Origin: Megaustenia siamemsis
Taxonomy: Eukaryota; Mollusca; Gastropoda; Stylommatophora; Ariophantidae
Length of the DNA: 64,000 bases
Assembly: GCA_032433765.1 (NCBI GenBank)
Contig: JAVIAB010000073.1
Location: 58,185,565-58,249,564, forward strand
Reading direction: 5' to 3'
Below the pieces are notes generated by a model. It searched no databases. It saw nothing but the letters and a program-made list of their open reading frames with translations, and was not told where the DNA came from. Both the position numbers and the translations under genes were made by a program. Positions 21,267 through 34,206 of this stretch are shown piece by piece. How positions within the stretch are numbered: position 1 is the first letter of the stretch; every line of letters starts with the position of its first letter.

Positions 21267-21365
21267 GAGTGTTTTCTGTCATTCGTCGAACAGATTTCAT
21301 CTCAGTAGAGGTTATTTTTCTTATAGTTCGTGCATCTAGGGTGCAGGTCTGGCATTGGTAACAAA
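21267..21365 (-). mobile_element. LINE-A upstream segment, inverted
   Basis: The minus strand matches the part of LINE-A that normally precedes the fragment on its left (TLDARTIRKITSTEMKSVRR), ending just where the other begins (ACACTCTGG against ACAGTCTGA). Confidence 0.85.
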
Positions 21366-21589
21366 GGTATCGTTATTTTAGACAAAAACGTAAATAGACA
21401 TGCAGTCATCTCTGCTCCTGTAAATTAAGAATTGTTTAGTTTGCCCGGAGTGCAGTATAACGCTTCTTCGTTAGAATCAATTGGACAAACAGACAGGCAA
21501 ACAAAAGATAAGAAAGCCAAAAAATGAAATACGTTTTGTTTTACGTAATGCTGAAGAAGGATACAGAACTCCGTTAAAATAAAGATTTT
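21366..21589. other. Unassigned sequence
   Basis: Nothing recognised. Confidence 0.4.
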
Positions 21590-21835
21590 TTCATCTTCAT
21601 TCCTTCTTTATTTGCATTTCAACGTCGAGGTGAGATATAATGTGTGATCTTTTGCTCCTCTCTTTGCTTCTTCTGCTGTTATGTTTTCTAGTGTTTCTAA
21701 TATTCCATAAATTCATATTTTCGTGGTTGATCCTATTGTAACGTTTATTAAATGCTTGTTGTTTTAAGTCTTTTTGTTTTATCACGTGGCCAAAGAATCG
21801 TATTGGTTGTTTCTGTATATGTCTAGGCGGGAATT
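21590..21835 (-). mobile_element. LINE-A 3' end, diverged
   Basis: The LINE-A 3' region is recognisable at nucleotide level (TTTCAACGTCGAGGTGAGATATAA with the CACGTGGCCAAAG block) but carries many changes. The 62-codon frame still shows FNKR and AEMQIKKE-like pieces. Confidence 0.8.
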
Positions 21836-22799
21836 ATGAGAAGGAAGAATAGATCACAAATATTAGCCTCTTTATTGATACATTGAAACTGTTAGTAGGT
21901 CGTTCTCCATTAGCGATATGTAGCGACATTTATTCCTCCCAGACTTGTTGAAGCCTTAAACATCACTAAACTGTAGCTGTCATATAAAAAAACAACAAGA
22001 GCTGTTTATTCTCTGACAAGTGTACGTTATCTGAACTGTCAATTAGAACAGCAGCAAACTTAATGTTCCTAAAAATCCATAGAATGTTTTGCTTCCTGTT
22101 GTGTGTGTGTGTGACGTTACTGACTGTTATTGAACAACTGGCTTGCAAGCTCAGCAATACAAATCCTTGAATGTCAGTAACACTGTCACTATTGGAAGCC
22201 ATGTAGCTGCATCTTCAACGAGATAAATGTAATGGTGTGATACTGACGATTGCTGCTAACATTTTAAAGCGTTGAAACACGCGCTTTTGCTCTTTTCTTG
22301 ATGAAAGATATGTTGTGTTTGCCGACATTTATTTATTGTTTTAATCTGACATTTAAAAACAATATTTTTCCCAATATTAATCTACATTTTTAGTCTACAT
22401 CATGGACGAAAGGAAGAGGTGGGAGGGAGAGTAGGAAGGGCGTGGGTCAGGATAATTCAAGGTCACACTTGAGTCATGGCGTTGTGTCAGAGCTTGAGAA
22501 ATACACTCATGACGCGCCAGAAATTAACACCGCGCCCATTACGGGGGGGGGGGGGGGAAGCAAACTATAAGCTCAAACCCCACTGGCCACCATGATGGAC
22601 ACGATAAAGGCAAGATGAATCCTATAGTAATTGCCGTTTGGTAATAAAGTGTTAATGACTTTGTTGTACTTCATGACGTGAAGGTTGAACATGGTAGCAG
22701 TAGTAGAATTATCACATTTTAATTAAAAGAAAATTCTTAAAAAGGTTTTCATTAAGTTCATCCCAAAGATTCCGACCTTGCCAAGAACATGTTTATTGG
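21836..22799. other. Unassigned sequence with a G15 run
   Basis: No element recognised. A run of 15 G lies at 22543-22557. A 78-codon minus-strand ORF (21966-22202) is unrecognised. Confidence 0.4.
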
Positions 22800-22890
22800 A
22801 AATGGTACCCGTCACGCTATTGGTGTACTGAGAAATGTGGAAGTCTGTACCTTATCATGACTATCGACACGTTTGTGGGAGACGTAGTAA
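22800..22890 (-). mobile_element. Possible degraded SINE-A 3' end
   Basis: GGTACCCGTCACGCTATTGG then TGTACTGAGAAATGTGG parallels the reverse-oriented SINE-A end. Weak. Confidence 0.35.
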
Positions 22891-23754
22891 CAACTACACA
22901 ACCATCTATAGTATATGCCTGCTCGTTCTTCGGAACTTTGATCGGTGTCGTCACTTTTGTGGGGTTACTATTTAACCGGCTGTTCGTGGTTGTAGTGCAC
23001 ACAGCATGAATTTGTAAAATGTTTATCGAGAACTGATGTAAAAAAGTAAAATAATGTAGGGACTACTTAAAGTAAAGTAGGAGCTAATGAAAGCAAAGTA
23101 AATGGAACACTTACCTGCCAGGCTTGGTTGACAGAAAACAGAAACATTAGCAGTGTTGTTGCCCTCACGAAAATGTTCGCTTATGGCATAGAAATCAGTT
23201 TCAAACCATACACAGATCTAATTATTAGCGCGTCTTACGTTTGTCTCAGTATGAAAAAGAGACTATGATCGTATATGGCACAACCAAAAGTGTCATCAGT
23301 CTTTAAATTTAAGCTTTGCTTTCAATTAAAAACCATGGCTACCAAAGGCTTCATTTGCATGATGGCACATACTTAATGCTTAACTTAATGACTCAAAATA
23401 ACACATCCGTAATCACAGCGATGGCCCACCGGAGGATAAGAAATAGTATGTTAAAGCTGTTCATCGTTCGATGTAGAAATGTTGCAAATTGTCTTTTATT
23501 AGCACTAGATTGTGTTGACTTCATTAGTGTCTTTCTTTTTTCTATGGTTAAAAAAAAACATTGCACAAAATATCAATGATCAGAGAAACAACTTTCACCT
23601 TGAGACACAACCATTGCCACAGACACCAGACACTTTACACGCATAATGTTGCTGGATACCAATAAAGATGATATGCTTCAACAACTTTGTTCATGATGCG
23701 CAAAAGATAGAGATTTCTCTTCTAACTTGGTCGACACAAATCTTTGAGAAGTTA
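22891..23754. other. Unassigned sequence
   Basis: Contains an unrecognised 87-codon plus-strand ORF (23316-23579) without exon signals I trust. Confidence 0.35.
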
Positions 23755-24195
23755 TTTCTTCTTTCCTTCCTCGTTTACCTGTCAGCATTGAAGGGAGATA
23801 TAATTTACGGTCTTTTGCTTTTCTGTTGGCCTCTCCTACTGGTATGTTTACTCTCTTGTTTCTAATATTCAACAAGCAATCTTTTTCGTGGTCGGCCTTT
23901 TAGTCTGGTGTTCTGGCAACTTTTATTAAAAGCTTCATATGTTGTCTGTTGTTTTTTTTTCTGTCTCACCGTGTGACCAAGCCATTGTATTTGTGTGTGT
24001 GTGTGTGTTTATTCTATGGTGAAAATTCTTTCTAGAATTGTTCTTAGTTCTTCATTTCTGATCTTATCTTTCAAGCCGTTTCCCGTCTTTGTCTAACGCA
24101 TTTCATTTCGGTAGTAGTAATTTTTGGTGTTGTTAGTTGCCCAATGATTGGACAAGCTTTGTTGCATCTTGAAACTATTTCTGCTGGTTGAATGA
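23755..24195 (-). mobile_element. LINE-A, diverged
   Basis: Nucleotide order matches LINE-A (GATATAATTTACGGTCTTTT, TCTTTTTCGTGGTCG, TTCATTTCTGATCTTATCTT). One internal TG run (23992-24008) replaces part of the sequence. Frames are lost apart from EANRKAKDRKLYLPSML. Confidence 0.85.
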
Positions 24196-24424
24196 CTGTA
24201 CAAATGTAATTACCAACAAACGTACCGGTTTAAAAGAATAACTGAGACCACAATGTTCAATCAGTTGAGCGCAATCCTAATGTAATAATAACTACCAAAT
24301 ACTTTAAAGTATGGAATAATGCTTTTCAGGCTGTACAATCAACTCTTTGGCTGACTTTTTAAGAAATACATCCAGCAATTCTTCTTGGGTCCCGTCAGAA
24401 ACTAGTAGATTACAATCAGCAGGA
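24196..24424. other. Unassigned sequence
   Basis: Nothing recognised. Confidence 0.4.
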
Positions 24425-24610
24425 TCCATTAGAAATCAGCGAATCATTTCAGGGGAAGAGCTATGTTGACAGCACTCGGAACAAAATCACAAATAATCAA
24501 CAAGAAAAAAAAAGAACAATAGATGACCCGAAGCAGCATCGAACCCGTACTTCTCATCACAGCGTCTTATCGCGAGAAACCAAACACTAGAGCACACGGC
24601 CAACGCAGCT
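24425..24610 (-). mobile_element. SINE-B copy, inverted partner
   Basis: Read on the minus strand: head GTTTGGTTTCTCGCGATAAG, B-box-like GGGTTCGATGC, body TCTATTGTTCTTTTTTTTTC and GTTCCGAGTGCTGTCAACAT. Faces the copy at 24635. Confidence 0.8.
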
Positions 24611-24634
24611 ATCTTCCATTACCTATTGTCAATG

Positions 24635-24805
24635 ATAGCTATTTAGATAGCTGAGTTAACCTTGTGCTCTAGCGTTTGGTTCCTTGTGGTAAGGCTCTAT
24701 GTCGAGGACAACGTGTTCGATCCTGCTTTGGGCTATCTATTGTTCTTTGTATTTTTCTGTTGTTGATTGCTTGTTATTTTTGTCTGAGTGTTGTAAACAT
24801 AGTCT
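24635..24805 (+). mobile_element. SINE-B copy
   Basis: TAGCTGAGTTAACCTTGTGC (A-box region), CGTGTTCGATCCTGC (B box), body TTGTTCTTTGTATTTTTCTG, TCTGAGTGTTGTAAACATAG. With the 24425 copy it forms an inverted pair about 25 bp apart. Confidence 0.82.
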
Positions 24806-24812
24806 CTGTCAC

Positions 24813-24940
24813 TGCATCTATCCATCTTCTTCTGAGTCTTCCTCTTGGTCTTTTTCCATGCATTCTCGAGAAGAACGCCCTTGATGGTGATTGGTAAGGA
24901 TTCATTCTGACCAGGTGGCCAAACCATTTAAATTTTTGTT
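24813..24940 (-). mobile_element. LINE-A' fragment
   Basis: The minus strand reads KWFGHLVRMNPYQSPSRAFF and GKRPRGRLRRRWIDAVTE, matching the 51.4-kb copy. Confidence 0.85.
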
Positions 24941-25457
24941 GCACAAACTATACGAATAAATCACCAAAAAATCCATTTGAAATAGCACAAGAACGCTTGA
25001 ATTTCTTTTCTACGGGCATTGAAATTCACTTATAACTTAAATTTGACTCCCATCGAAAATTGTGTCGTGTTGCCAGCACAGTCACACACCGGAAGTCATA
25101 ATAAGTTTAATTTAGTATTATTTGTCTCCTTTACAAATCACACTTTTATTCATTAACTTTAATCAAATCAACTATGGCATTGTAATCACAGCATGCATTA
25201 AGTTTACCAGTTAAAATCACTCACTGAAACAGTCCCCATAGATTCCCAAAGGCAGTTTTTTTCAGATTCATATATCTGCTGAAAGGATACAAGATAGTTA
25301 GAGCCTGATAACTGACGGTGATCATTGAATCTAGTTTCCAGGTTATCAATCTGGAGCTTCACCTTCTAGAATTATAAAAGTGACATTTGTTGTAGCAAAT
25401 ACTTGACTGGCTTTATCATGACTTCCATTGAATATAATAACAGTTGAAAATGTTTCT
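24941..25457. other. Unassigned sequence
   Basis: Unique flank of the large minisatellite. Nothing recognised. Confidence 0.4.
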
Positions 25458-28400
25458 ATAGCCTGCTACACCTGGCAAGTTGTCCCATCTTTTCTCTACT
25501 CAGCTTGCCTGCTATACTTGACAAAGTTGTTCCATCTTTTCTCTAGTCAGGTTCTCTGCTACACCTGACAAGTTGTCCCATCTTTTCTCTAGTCAGATTC
25601 CCTGCTACACCTGGCAAGTTGCTCCATCTTTTCTCTAGTCAGCTTCCCTGCTACACCTGACAAGTTGTCCCATCTTTTCTCTACTCAGCTTCCCTGCTAC
25701 ACTTGACAAAGTTTTTCCATCTTTTCTCTAGTCAGGTTCTCTGCTACATCTTGCAAGTTGTCCCATCTTTTCTCTAGTCAGGTTCTCTGCTACACCTGGC
25801 AAGTTGTCCCATCTTTTCTCTAGTCAGGTTCTCTGCTACACCTGATAAAGTTGTCCCATTTTTTCTCTAGTCAGGTTCTCTGCTACACCTGGCAAGTTGT
25901 CCCATCTTTTCTCTAGTCAGCTTCCCTGTTACACCTGACAAGTTGTCCCATCTTTTCTCTAGTCAGCTTCCCTGCTACACCTGACAAGTTGTCCCATCTT
26001 TTCTCTACTCAGCTTCCCTGCTACACATGACAAAGTTGTCCCATCGTTTCTCTAGTCAGGTTCTCTGCTACACCTGGCAAGTTGTCCCATCTTTTCTCTA
26101 GTCAGCTTCCCTGCTACACGTGACAAGTTGTCCCATCTTTTCTCTAGTCAGGTTCTCTGCTACATCCGACAAGTTGTCCCATATTTTCTCTAGTCAGCTT
26201 CCCTGCTACACCTGACAAGTTGTCCCATCTTTTCTCTAGTCAGGTTCTCTGCTACATCTGACAAGTTGTCCCATCTTTTCTCTAGTCAGATTCCCTGCTA
26301 CACCTGACAAGTTGTCCCATCTTTTCTCTACTCAGCTTCCCTGCTACACTTGACAAAGTTGTTCCATCTTTTCTCTAGTCAGGTTCTCTGCTACACCTTG
26401 CAAGTTGTCCCATCTTTTCTCTAGTCAGGTTCTCTGCTACACCTGGCAAGTTGTCCCATCTTTTCTCTAGTCAGGTTCTCTGCTACACCTGATAAAGTTG
26501 TCCCATTTTTTCTCTAGTCAGGTTCTCTGCTACACCTGGCAAGTTGTCCCATCTTTTCTCTAGTCAGCTTCCCTGTTACACCTGACAAGTTGTCCCATCT
26601 TTTCTCTAGTCAGCTTCCCTGCTACACCTGACAAGTTGTCCCATCTTTTCTCTACTCAGCTTCCCTGCTACACATGACAAAGTTGTCCCATCGTTTCTCT
26701 AGTCAGGTTCTCTGCTACACCTGGCAAGTTGTCCCATCTTTTCTCTAGTCAGGTTCTCTGCTACACCTGACAAGTTGTCCCATCTTTTCTCTAGTCAGGT
26801 TCTCTGCTACATCTGACAAGTTGTCCCATCTTTTCTCTAGTCAGCTTCCCTGCTACACGTGACAAGTTGTCCCATCTTTTCTCTAGTCAGGTTCTCTGCT
26901 ACATCTGACAAGTTGTCCCATATTTTCTCTAGTCAGCTTCCCTGCTACACGTGACAAGTTGTCCCATCTTTTCTCTAGTCAGGTTCTCTGCTACATCTGA
27001 CAAGTTGTCCCATCTTTTCTCTATTCAGCTTCCCTGCTACACCTGACAAGTTGTCCCATCTTTTCTCTACTCAGCTCCCCTGCTACATCTGGGAAGTTGT
27101 CCCATCTTTTCTCTAGCCAGCTTCCCTGCTACACCTGACAAAGTTGTCCCATCTTTTCTCTACTCAGGTTCCCTGCTACACCTGACAAGTTCTCTCATCT
27201 TTTCTCTACTCAGCTTCCCTGCTACACCTGACAAGTTCTCTCAACCTTTCTCTACTCAGCTTCCCTGCTACACCTGACAAAGTTGTCTCATCTTTTCTCT
27301 ACTCAGCCCCCCTGCTACATCCGGGAAGTTGTCCCATCTTTTCTCTAGCCAGCTTCCCAGCTACACCTGACATAGTTGTCCCATCTTTTCTCTACTCAGC
27401 TTCCCTACTACACCTGACAAAGTTGTCCCATCTTTTCTCTACTCAGCTTCCCTGCTACACCTGACAAAGTTGTCCCATCTTTTCTCTACTCAGCTTCCCT
27501 GCTACACTTGACAAAGTTGTCCCATCTTTTCTCTACTCAGCTTCCCTGCTACACCTGATAATGTGTCCCATCTTTTCTCTAGTCAGCTTCCCTGCTACAC
27601 CTGACAAAGTTCTCTCATCTTTTCTCTACTCAGCTCCCCTGCTACATCTGGGAAGTTGTCCCATCTTTTCTCTAGCCAGCTTCCCTGCTACACCTGACAA
27701 AGTTGTCCCATCTTTTCTCTACTCAGCTTCCCTGCTACACCTGACAAGTTCTCTCATCTTTTCTCTACTCAGCTTCCCTGCTACACCTGACAAGTTCTCT
27801 CATCTTTTCTCTACTCAGCTTCCCTGCTACACCTGACAAGTTCTCTCAACCTTTCTCTACTCAGCTTCCCTGCTACACCTGACAAAGTTGTCTCATCTTT
27901 TCTCTACTCAGCTCCCCTGCTACATCTGGGAAGTTGTCCCATCTTTTCTCTAGCCAGCTTCTCTGCTACACCTGACAAAGTTGTCCCATCTTTTCTCTAC
28001 TCAGCTTCCCTGCTACACCTGACAAAGTTGTCCCATCTTTTCTCTACTCAGCTTCCCTGCTACACCTGACAAAGTTGTCCCATCTTTTCTCTACTCAGCT
28101 TCCCTGCTACACTTGACAAAGTTGTCCCATCTTTTCTGTACTCAGCTTCCCTGCTACACCTAATAATGTGTCCCATCTTTTCTCTAGTCAGCTTCCCTGC
28201 TACACCTGGCATGTTGCTCCATCTTTTCTCTAGTCAGGTTCTCTGCTACACCTGACAAGTTGTCCCATCTTTTCTCTAGTCAGGTTCTCTGCTACATCTG
28301 ACAAGTTGTCCCATCTTTTCTCTAGTCAGCTTCCCTGCTACACGTGACAAGTTGTCCCATCTTTTCTCTAGTCAGGTTCTCTGCTACATCTGACAAGTTG

Positions 28401-30950
28401 TCCCATATTTTCTCTAGTCAGCTTCCCTGCTACACGTGACAAGTTGTCCCATCTTTTCTCTAGTCAGGTTCTCTGCTACATCTGACAAGTTGTCCCATCT
28501 TTTCTCTATTCAGCTTCCCTGCTACACCTGACAAGTTGTCCCATCTTTTCTCTACTCAGCTCCCCTGCTACATCTGGGAAGTTGTCCCATCTTTTCTCTA
28601 GCCAGCTTCCCTGCTACACCTGACAAAGTTGTCCCATCTTTTCTCTACTCAGGTTCCCTGCTACACCTGACAAGTTCTCTCATCTTTTCTCTACTCAGCT
28701 TCCCTGCTACACCTGACAAGTTCTCTCAACCTTTCTCTACTCAGCTTCCCTGCTACACCTGACAAAGTTGTCTCATCTTTTCTCTACTCAGCTCCCCTGC
28801 TACATCCGGGAAGTTGTCCCATCTTTTCTCTAGCCAGCTTCCCTGCTACACCTGACATAGTTGTCCCATCTTTTCTCTACTCAGCTTCCCTACTACACCT
28901 GACAAAGTTGTCCCATCTTTTCTCTACTCAGCTTCCCTGCTACACCTGACAAAGTTGTCCCATCTTTTCTCTACTCAGCTTCCCTGCTACACTTGACAAA
29001 GTTGTCCCATCTTTTCTCTACTCAGCTTCCCTGCTACACCTGATAATGTGTCCCATCTTTTCTCTAGTCAGCTTCCTGCTACACCTGACAAAGTTCTCTC
29101 ATCTTTTCTCTACTCAGCTCCCCTGCTACATCTGGGAAGTTGTCCCATCTTTTCTCTAGCCAGCTTCCCTGCTACACCTGACAAAGTTGTCCCATCTTTT
29201 CTCTACTCAGCTTCCCTGCTACACCTGACAAGTTCTCTCATCTTTTCTCTAGCCAGCTTCCCTGCTACACCTGACAAGTTCTCTCATCTTTTCTCTACTC
29301 AGCTTCCCTGCTACACCTGACAAGTTCTCTCAACCTTTCTCTACTCAGCTTCCCTGCTACACCTGACAAAGTTGTCTCATCTTTTCTCTACTCAGCTCCC
29401 TGCTACATCTGGGAAGTTGTCCCATCTTTTCTCTAGCCAGCTTCTCTGCTACACCTGACAAAGTTGTCCCATCTTTTCTCTACTCAGCTTCCCTGCTACA
29501 CCTGACAAAGTTGTCCCATCTTTTCTCTACTCAGCTTCCCTGCTACACCTGACAAAGTTGTCCCATCTTTTCTCTACTCAGCTTCCCTGCTACACTTGAC
29601 AAAGTTGTCCCATCTTTTCTGTACTCAGCTTCCCTGCTACACCTAATAATGTGTCCCATCTTTTCTCTAGTCAGCTTCCCTGCTACACCTGGCATGTTGC
29701 TCCATCTTTTCTCTAGTCAGCTTCCCTGCTACACCTGACAAGTTGTCCCATCTTTTCTCTACTCAGCTTCCCTGCTACACTTGACAAAGTTGTTCCATCT
29801 TTTCTCTAGTCAGGTTCTCTGCTACACCTTGCAAGTTGTCCCATCTTTTCTCTAGTCAGGTTCTCTGCTACACCTGGCAAGTTGTCCCATCTTTTCTCTA
29901 GTCAGGTTCTCTGCTTCACCTGATAAAGTTGTCCATTTTTTCTCTAGTCAGGTTCTCTGCTACACCTGGCAAGTTGTCCCATCTTTTCTCTAGTCAGCTT
30001 CCCTGTTACACCTGACAAGTTGTCCCATCTTTTCTCTAGTCAGCTTCCCTGCTACACCTGACAAGTTGTCCCATCTTTTCTCTACTCAGCTTCCCTGCTA
30101 CACCTGACAAAGTTGTCCCATCGTTTCTCTAGTCAGGTTCTCTGCTACACCTGGCAAGTTGTCCCATCTTTTCTCTAGTCAGGTTCTCTGCTACACCTGG
30201 CAAGTTGTCCCATCTTTTCTCTAGTCAGCTTCCCTGCTACACCTGACAAGTTGTCCCATCTTTTCTCTAGTCAGGTTCTCTGCTACATCTGACAAGTTGT
30301 CCCATCTTTTCTCTAGTCAGCTTCACTGCTACACTTGACAAGTTGTCCCATCTTTTCTCTAGTCAGGTTCTCTGCTACATCTGACAAGTTGTCCCATATT
30401 TTCTCTAGTCAGGTTCTCTGCTACACCTGACAAGTTGTCCCATCTTTTCTCTAGTCAGGTTCTCTGCTACATCTGACAAGTTGTCCCATCTTTTCTCTAT
30501 TCAGCTTCCCTGCTACACCTGACAAGTTGTCCCATCTTTTCTCTAGTCAGGTTCTCTGCTACATCTGACAAGTTGTCCCATCTTTTCTCTAGTCAGCTTC
30601 CTGCTACACCTTACAAAGTTGTCCCATCTTTTCTCTACTCAGCTCCCCTGCGACATCTGGGACGTTGTCCCATCTTTTCTCTAGCCAGCTTCCCTGCTAC
30701 ACCTGGCAAGTTGTCCCATCTTTTCTTTAGTCAGGTTCTCTGCTACACCTGGCAAGTTGCCCCATCTTTTCTCTAGTCATGTTCTCTGCTACACCTGGCA
30801 AGTTGTCCCATCTTTTCTCTAGTCAGGTTCTCTGCTACACCTGGCAAGTTGTCCCATCTTTTCTCTAGTCAGGTTCTCTGCTACACTTGATAAAGTTGTC
30901 CCATCTTTTCTCTAGTCAGGTTCTCTGCTACATCTGGGAAGTTGTCCCAT
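25458..30950. repeat. 45-46-bp minisatellite, 5.5 kb, with HORs
   Basis: Roughly 120 units of CTGCTACACCTGACAAGTTG + TCCCATCTTTTCTCTAGTCAGGTTC. Common variants are CTAGTCAGGTTCT, CTAGTCAGCTTCC and CTACTCAGCTTCC, GACAAGTTG versus GACAAAGTTG, and GGGAAGTTG. Blocks repeat at long range: about 26730-28205 and 28205-29690 are near copies offset by about 1485 bp, and 25681-type sequence recurs at 26328 (offset 647) and 29759. Stop-free frames of about 90 codons inside it are periodicity artefacts. Confidence 0.97.
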
Positions 30951-31339
30951 CATTTCATCATAACATGATAGTACTTTAGTTGTTGATCATTTACTGAACG
31001 TATCGGGTTTGCAAATTGTTTACGTTAACTGAAACTAACCATTCCGATGTTAACATTTACAATCTGCAGTAATCTTGCTAAAGTTTCAATTAAATTTACT
31101 GTGCCGCTGTTGCCAACAAGGCATAGAGTATCACAGTTTATTTTCATTGACATTTAACAAAGCCAGTGCAACATTAAGTCTTGTGGTTCAAAATTGGTGT
31201 TAATATGACCGGACTGTTGCTCTCAAAGGAATAAAGATGTTTTAGACATTAGAAGCTGGCAAATGCACTTTGCTCAGGAAAGCTGTCATCAGATCATGAT
31301 GGCATTAACTAGATTGTGTTCAATAGTGATCCTCTAATG
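30951..31339. other. Sequence between minisatellite and transposase relic
   Basis: No clear element. It may be the distal part of the minus-strand transposase relic. Confidence 0.35.
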
Positions 31340-31790
31340 GAAGAAAACAAATGAATGTTTTTTTCTTTCACTTTCTGGTTCGTTCATTTTCTCCTTACAC
31401 ATGTAGGAAGAAGATGAACACTATCATCTGGTGTATACATTGTTCTTGTGCTACTGAGATTGTCAAAGCCGTTTGCCTGTTAGGAGTTTATTTAAGACTT
31501 ATGATTTACCACACTAGTGTCTGCAATTACTACAAGCATTGTGAACCCGCAGCTCTGGACAATATTTATAACTTCAAATTGTGGAGATCACTGGGAGTCA
31601 TTCTGCTGTTCACAGCAGCCTATGTTACCACCAGCTAGTTTAAAAAAAAAACTGATGAGATTAAAAAAGCTTGTGCTGTGGTAGCAACTTCAATGGGAGT
31701 GATAGTTTATCTCATTATTTCACCACTACAACAGGCTACAGTTGACTTTATGTGGAATTCATCCACATGTGTGGCAACCACTCCATCTAG
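31340..31790 (-). pseudogene. P-element/THAP9-like transposase relic
   Basis: The minus strand, in several frames, reads like the catalytic part of a P-element/THAP9-type transposase. VDEFHIKSTVACCSGEI (about 31728-31775) resembles the DEM.I...LVYD..SG motif. FEVINIVQSCGFTMLVVIAD (about 31510-31580), followed by TSVVNHKS, resembles the GF.VVAIVSD...NRK motif. PDDSVHLLPTCVRRK (about 31390-31430) resembles the D.VHLLKCIRNNW motif. Many stops and frameshifts make it inactive. Recognition is by motif order from memory of the family, so an alternative origin is possible. Confidence 0.5.
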
Positions 31791-32070
31791 GTCTGAGAGT
31801 TTGCTATGCTCATGTAGCAAATAAGATTTAGAATCATTATCAAAACCTCAAGAATATGCTGAAACTAAATTTCATAACTCACTGGGGTGAGGCAGACCAA
31901 GGAAACTTTTCCTGATAAACCTGTAACAGTATGGCGCTGTACAGCATGAACACAAAGCAGACAGTGCATAAACTCTGTGACTTTCTCTGTTGTCAACAGT
32001 ATTGGCCCAATTGCAGCTGCCCTGCAGCAAAGATTAGTTTCTTCTCTTTTACATTGTTTTTTGTGTCATT
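31791..32070. other. Flank of LINE-C insertion
   Basis: Possibly also part of the transposase relic. A 60-codon plus-strand ORF is unrecognised. Confidence 0.35.
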
Positions 32071-32083
32071 ATATGGTACATCA

Positions 32084-33056
<973 letters not shown>

Positions 33057-33072
33057 TGGTACATCAAATAGC

Positions 33073-33270
33073 TCACTGTAGGTTAGTGTACGCTTTATCT
33101 ACAAGGTCCTGTACACTTTTATAGTGCTGATTGTTAGAAGGGCTAGATTCCTTGTAATAAATAAGTCCATTTTCCAGCAGTAACCACCTTCCAAATTTTC
33201 GGTTTTCTACAATCAACTTCAGATGTTTAACATCAATTTTTTCATCACCAACAAACACCACATCACACAT
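33073..33270 (-). other. Unrecognised 65-codon ORF
   Basis: Encodes MCDVVFVGDEKIDVKHLKLI followed by VENRKFGRWLLLENGLIYYK and a charged end. Composition is protein-like (LLLENGLIYYKE), but I cannot name a family. It lies upstream of the transposase relic on the same strand, so it may be a decayed part of that element. Its N-terminal side runs into the 15-bp array. Confidence 0.35.
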
Positions 33271-33726
33271 ATGTCTACACTGATTGTGTCTACACTGATT
33301 GTGTCTAAACTGATTATGTCTACACTGATTGTGTCTACACTGATTATGTATACACTGATTATGTCTACACTGCTTGTGTCTAAACTGATTATGTCTACAC
33401 TGATTGTGTCTAAACTGATTATGTCTACACTGATTGTATCTACACTGATTGTGTCTACACTGATTATGTCTACACTGATTACGTCTACACTGAATGTGTC
33501 TACACTGATTACGTCTACACTGATTGTGTCTACACTGATTATGTCTACACTGATTATGTCTACACTGATTGTATCTACACTGATTGTGTCTACACTGATT
33601 ATGTCTACACTGATTATGTCTACACTGATTGTATCTACACTTATTGTGTCTAAACTGATTACGTCTACACTGATTGTGTCTACACTTATTGTGTCTAAAC
33701 TGATTACGTCTACACTGATTGTATCA
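33271..33726. repeat. 15-bp minisatellite, about 30 copies
   Basis: GTCTACACTGATTGT/GTCTACACTGATTAT units in strict 15-bp register with C-to-A and T-to-C variants. Divisibility by 3 keeps frames open on both strands (TLIVS and TISVD repeats). I consider these non-coding. Confidence 0.97.
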
Positions 33727-34134
33727 AACATTCATAAGTGATAAGTTTCCCATCAATCAGACAATACTTCCAAGGTATCTCCAACTTCCAGCTTCAGACA
33801 TTCAAAATCTTTTATAATTTTACCAACTGCCACTAATTTCATTCTTGCTATTTTTCTCATGATTTTAAAAAAATATAATTTTTTGGTTCCTCTGTTTATT
33901 TTACGTAATTTTATCACTTGAAATGAAAGGCCCAAAAAGGTATCCAGACATGCAGGAAAATAGCTGGTCTATATTATTGGATTAACAAATGGGTGACCTC
34001 TGAGTAAGGCAGGCACAGTCTCTGCCATATCTGTGAAAGTATCACTAATCTGCCCTCAGGAAATGCTGTTACACTTACTACTGCGTAAGATGCATACGAT
34101 TAGTCTTTATTGACGACGTGTACATCGCGTATAG
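33727..34134. other. Unassigned sequence
   Basis: A 60-codon minus-strand ORF (33753-33935, containing MKLVAVGKIIKDFECLKLEV) looks protein-like but is unrecognised. Confidence 0.35.
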
Positions 34135-34206
34135 ATGATTTTATCTGATTTTATCTGATTTTATCTGATTTTATCTGATTTTATCTGATTTTATCTGATT
34201 TTATCT
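34135..34206. repeat. 10-bp tandem repeat, seven copies
   Basis: TTATCTGATT repeated without change. Confidence 0.97.

Noticed and set aside
21053..21365. Twin-priming 5' inversion
   Set aside because: The 3' half lies on the wrong side of the inverted 5' half, and no 3' tail or target duplication was found.
25458..30950. CRISPR-like array
   Set aside because: Units are contiguous without unique spacers and the context is a eukaryotic repeat region.
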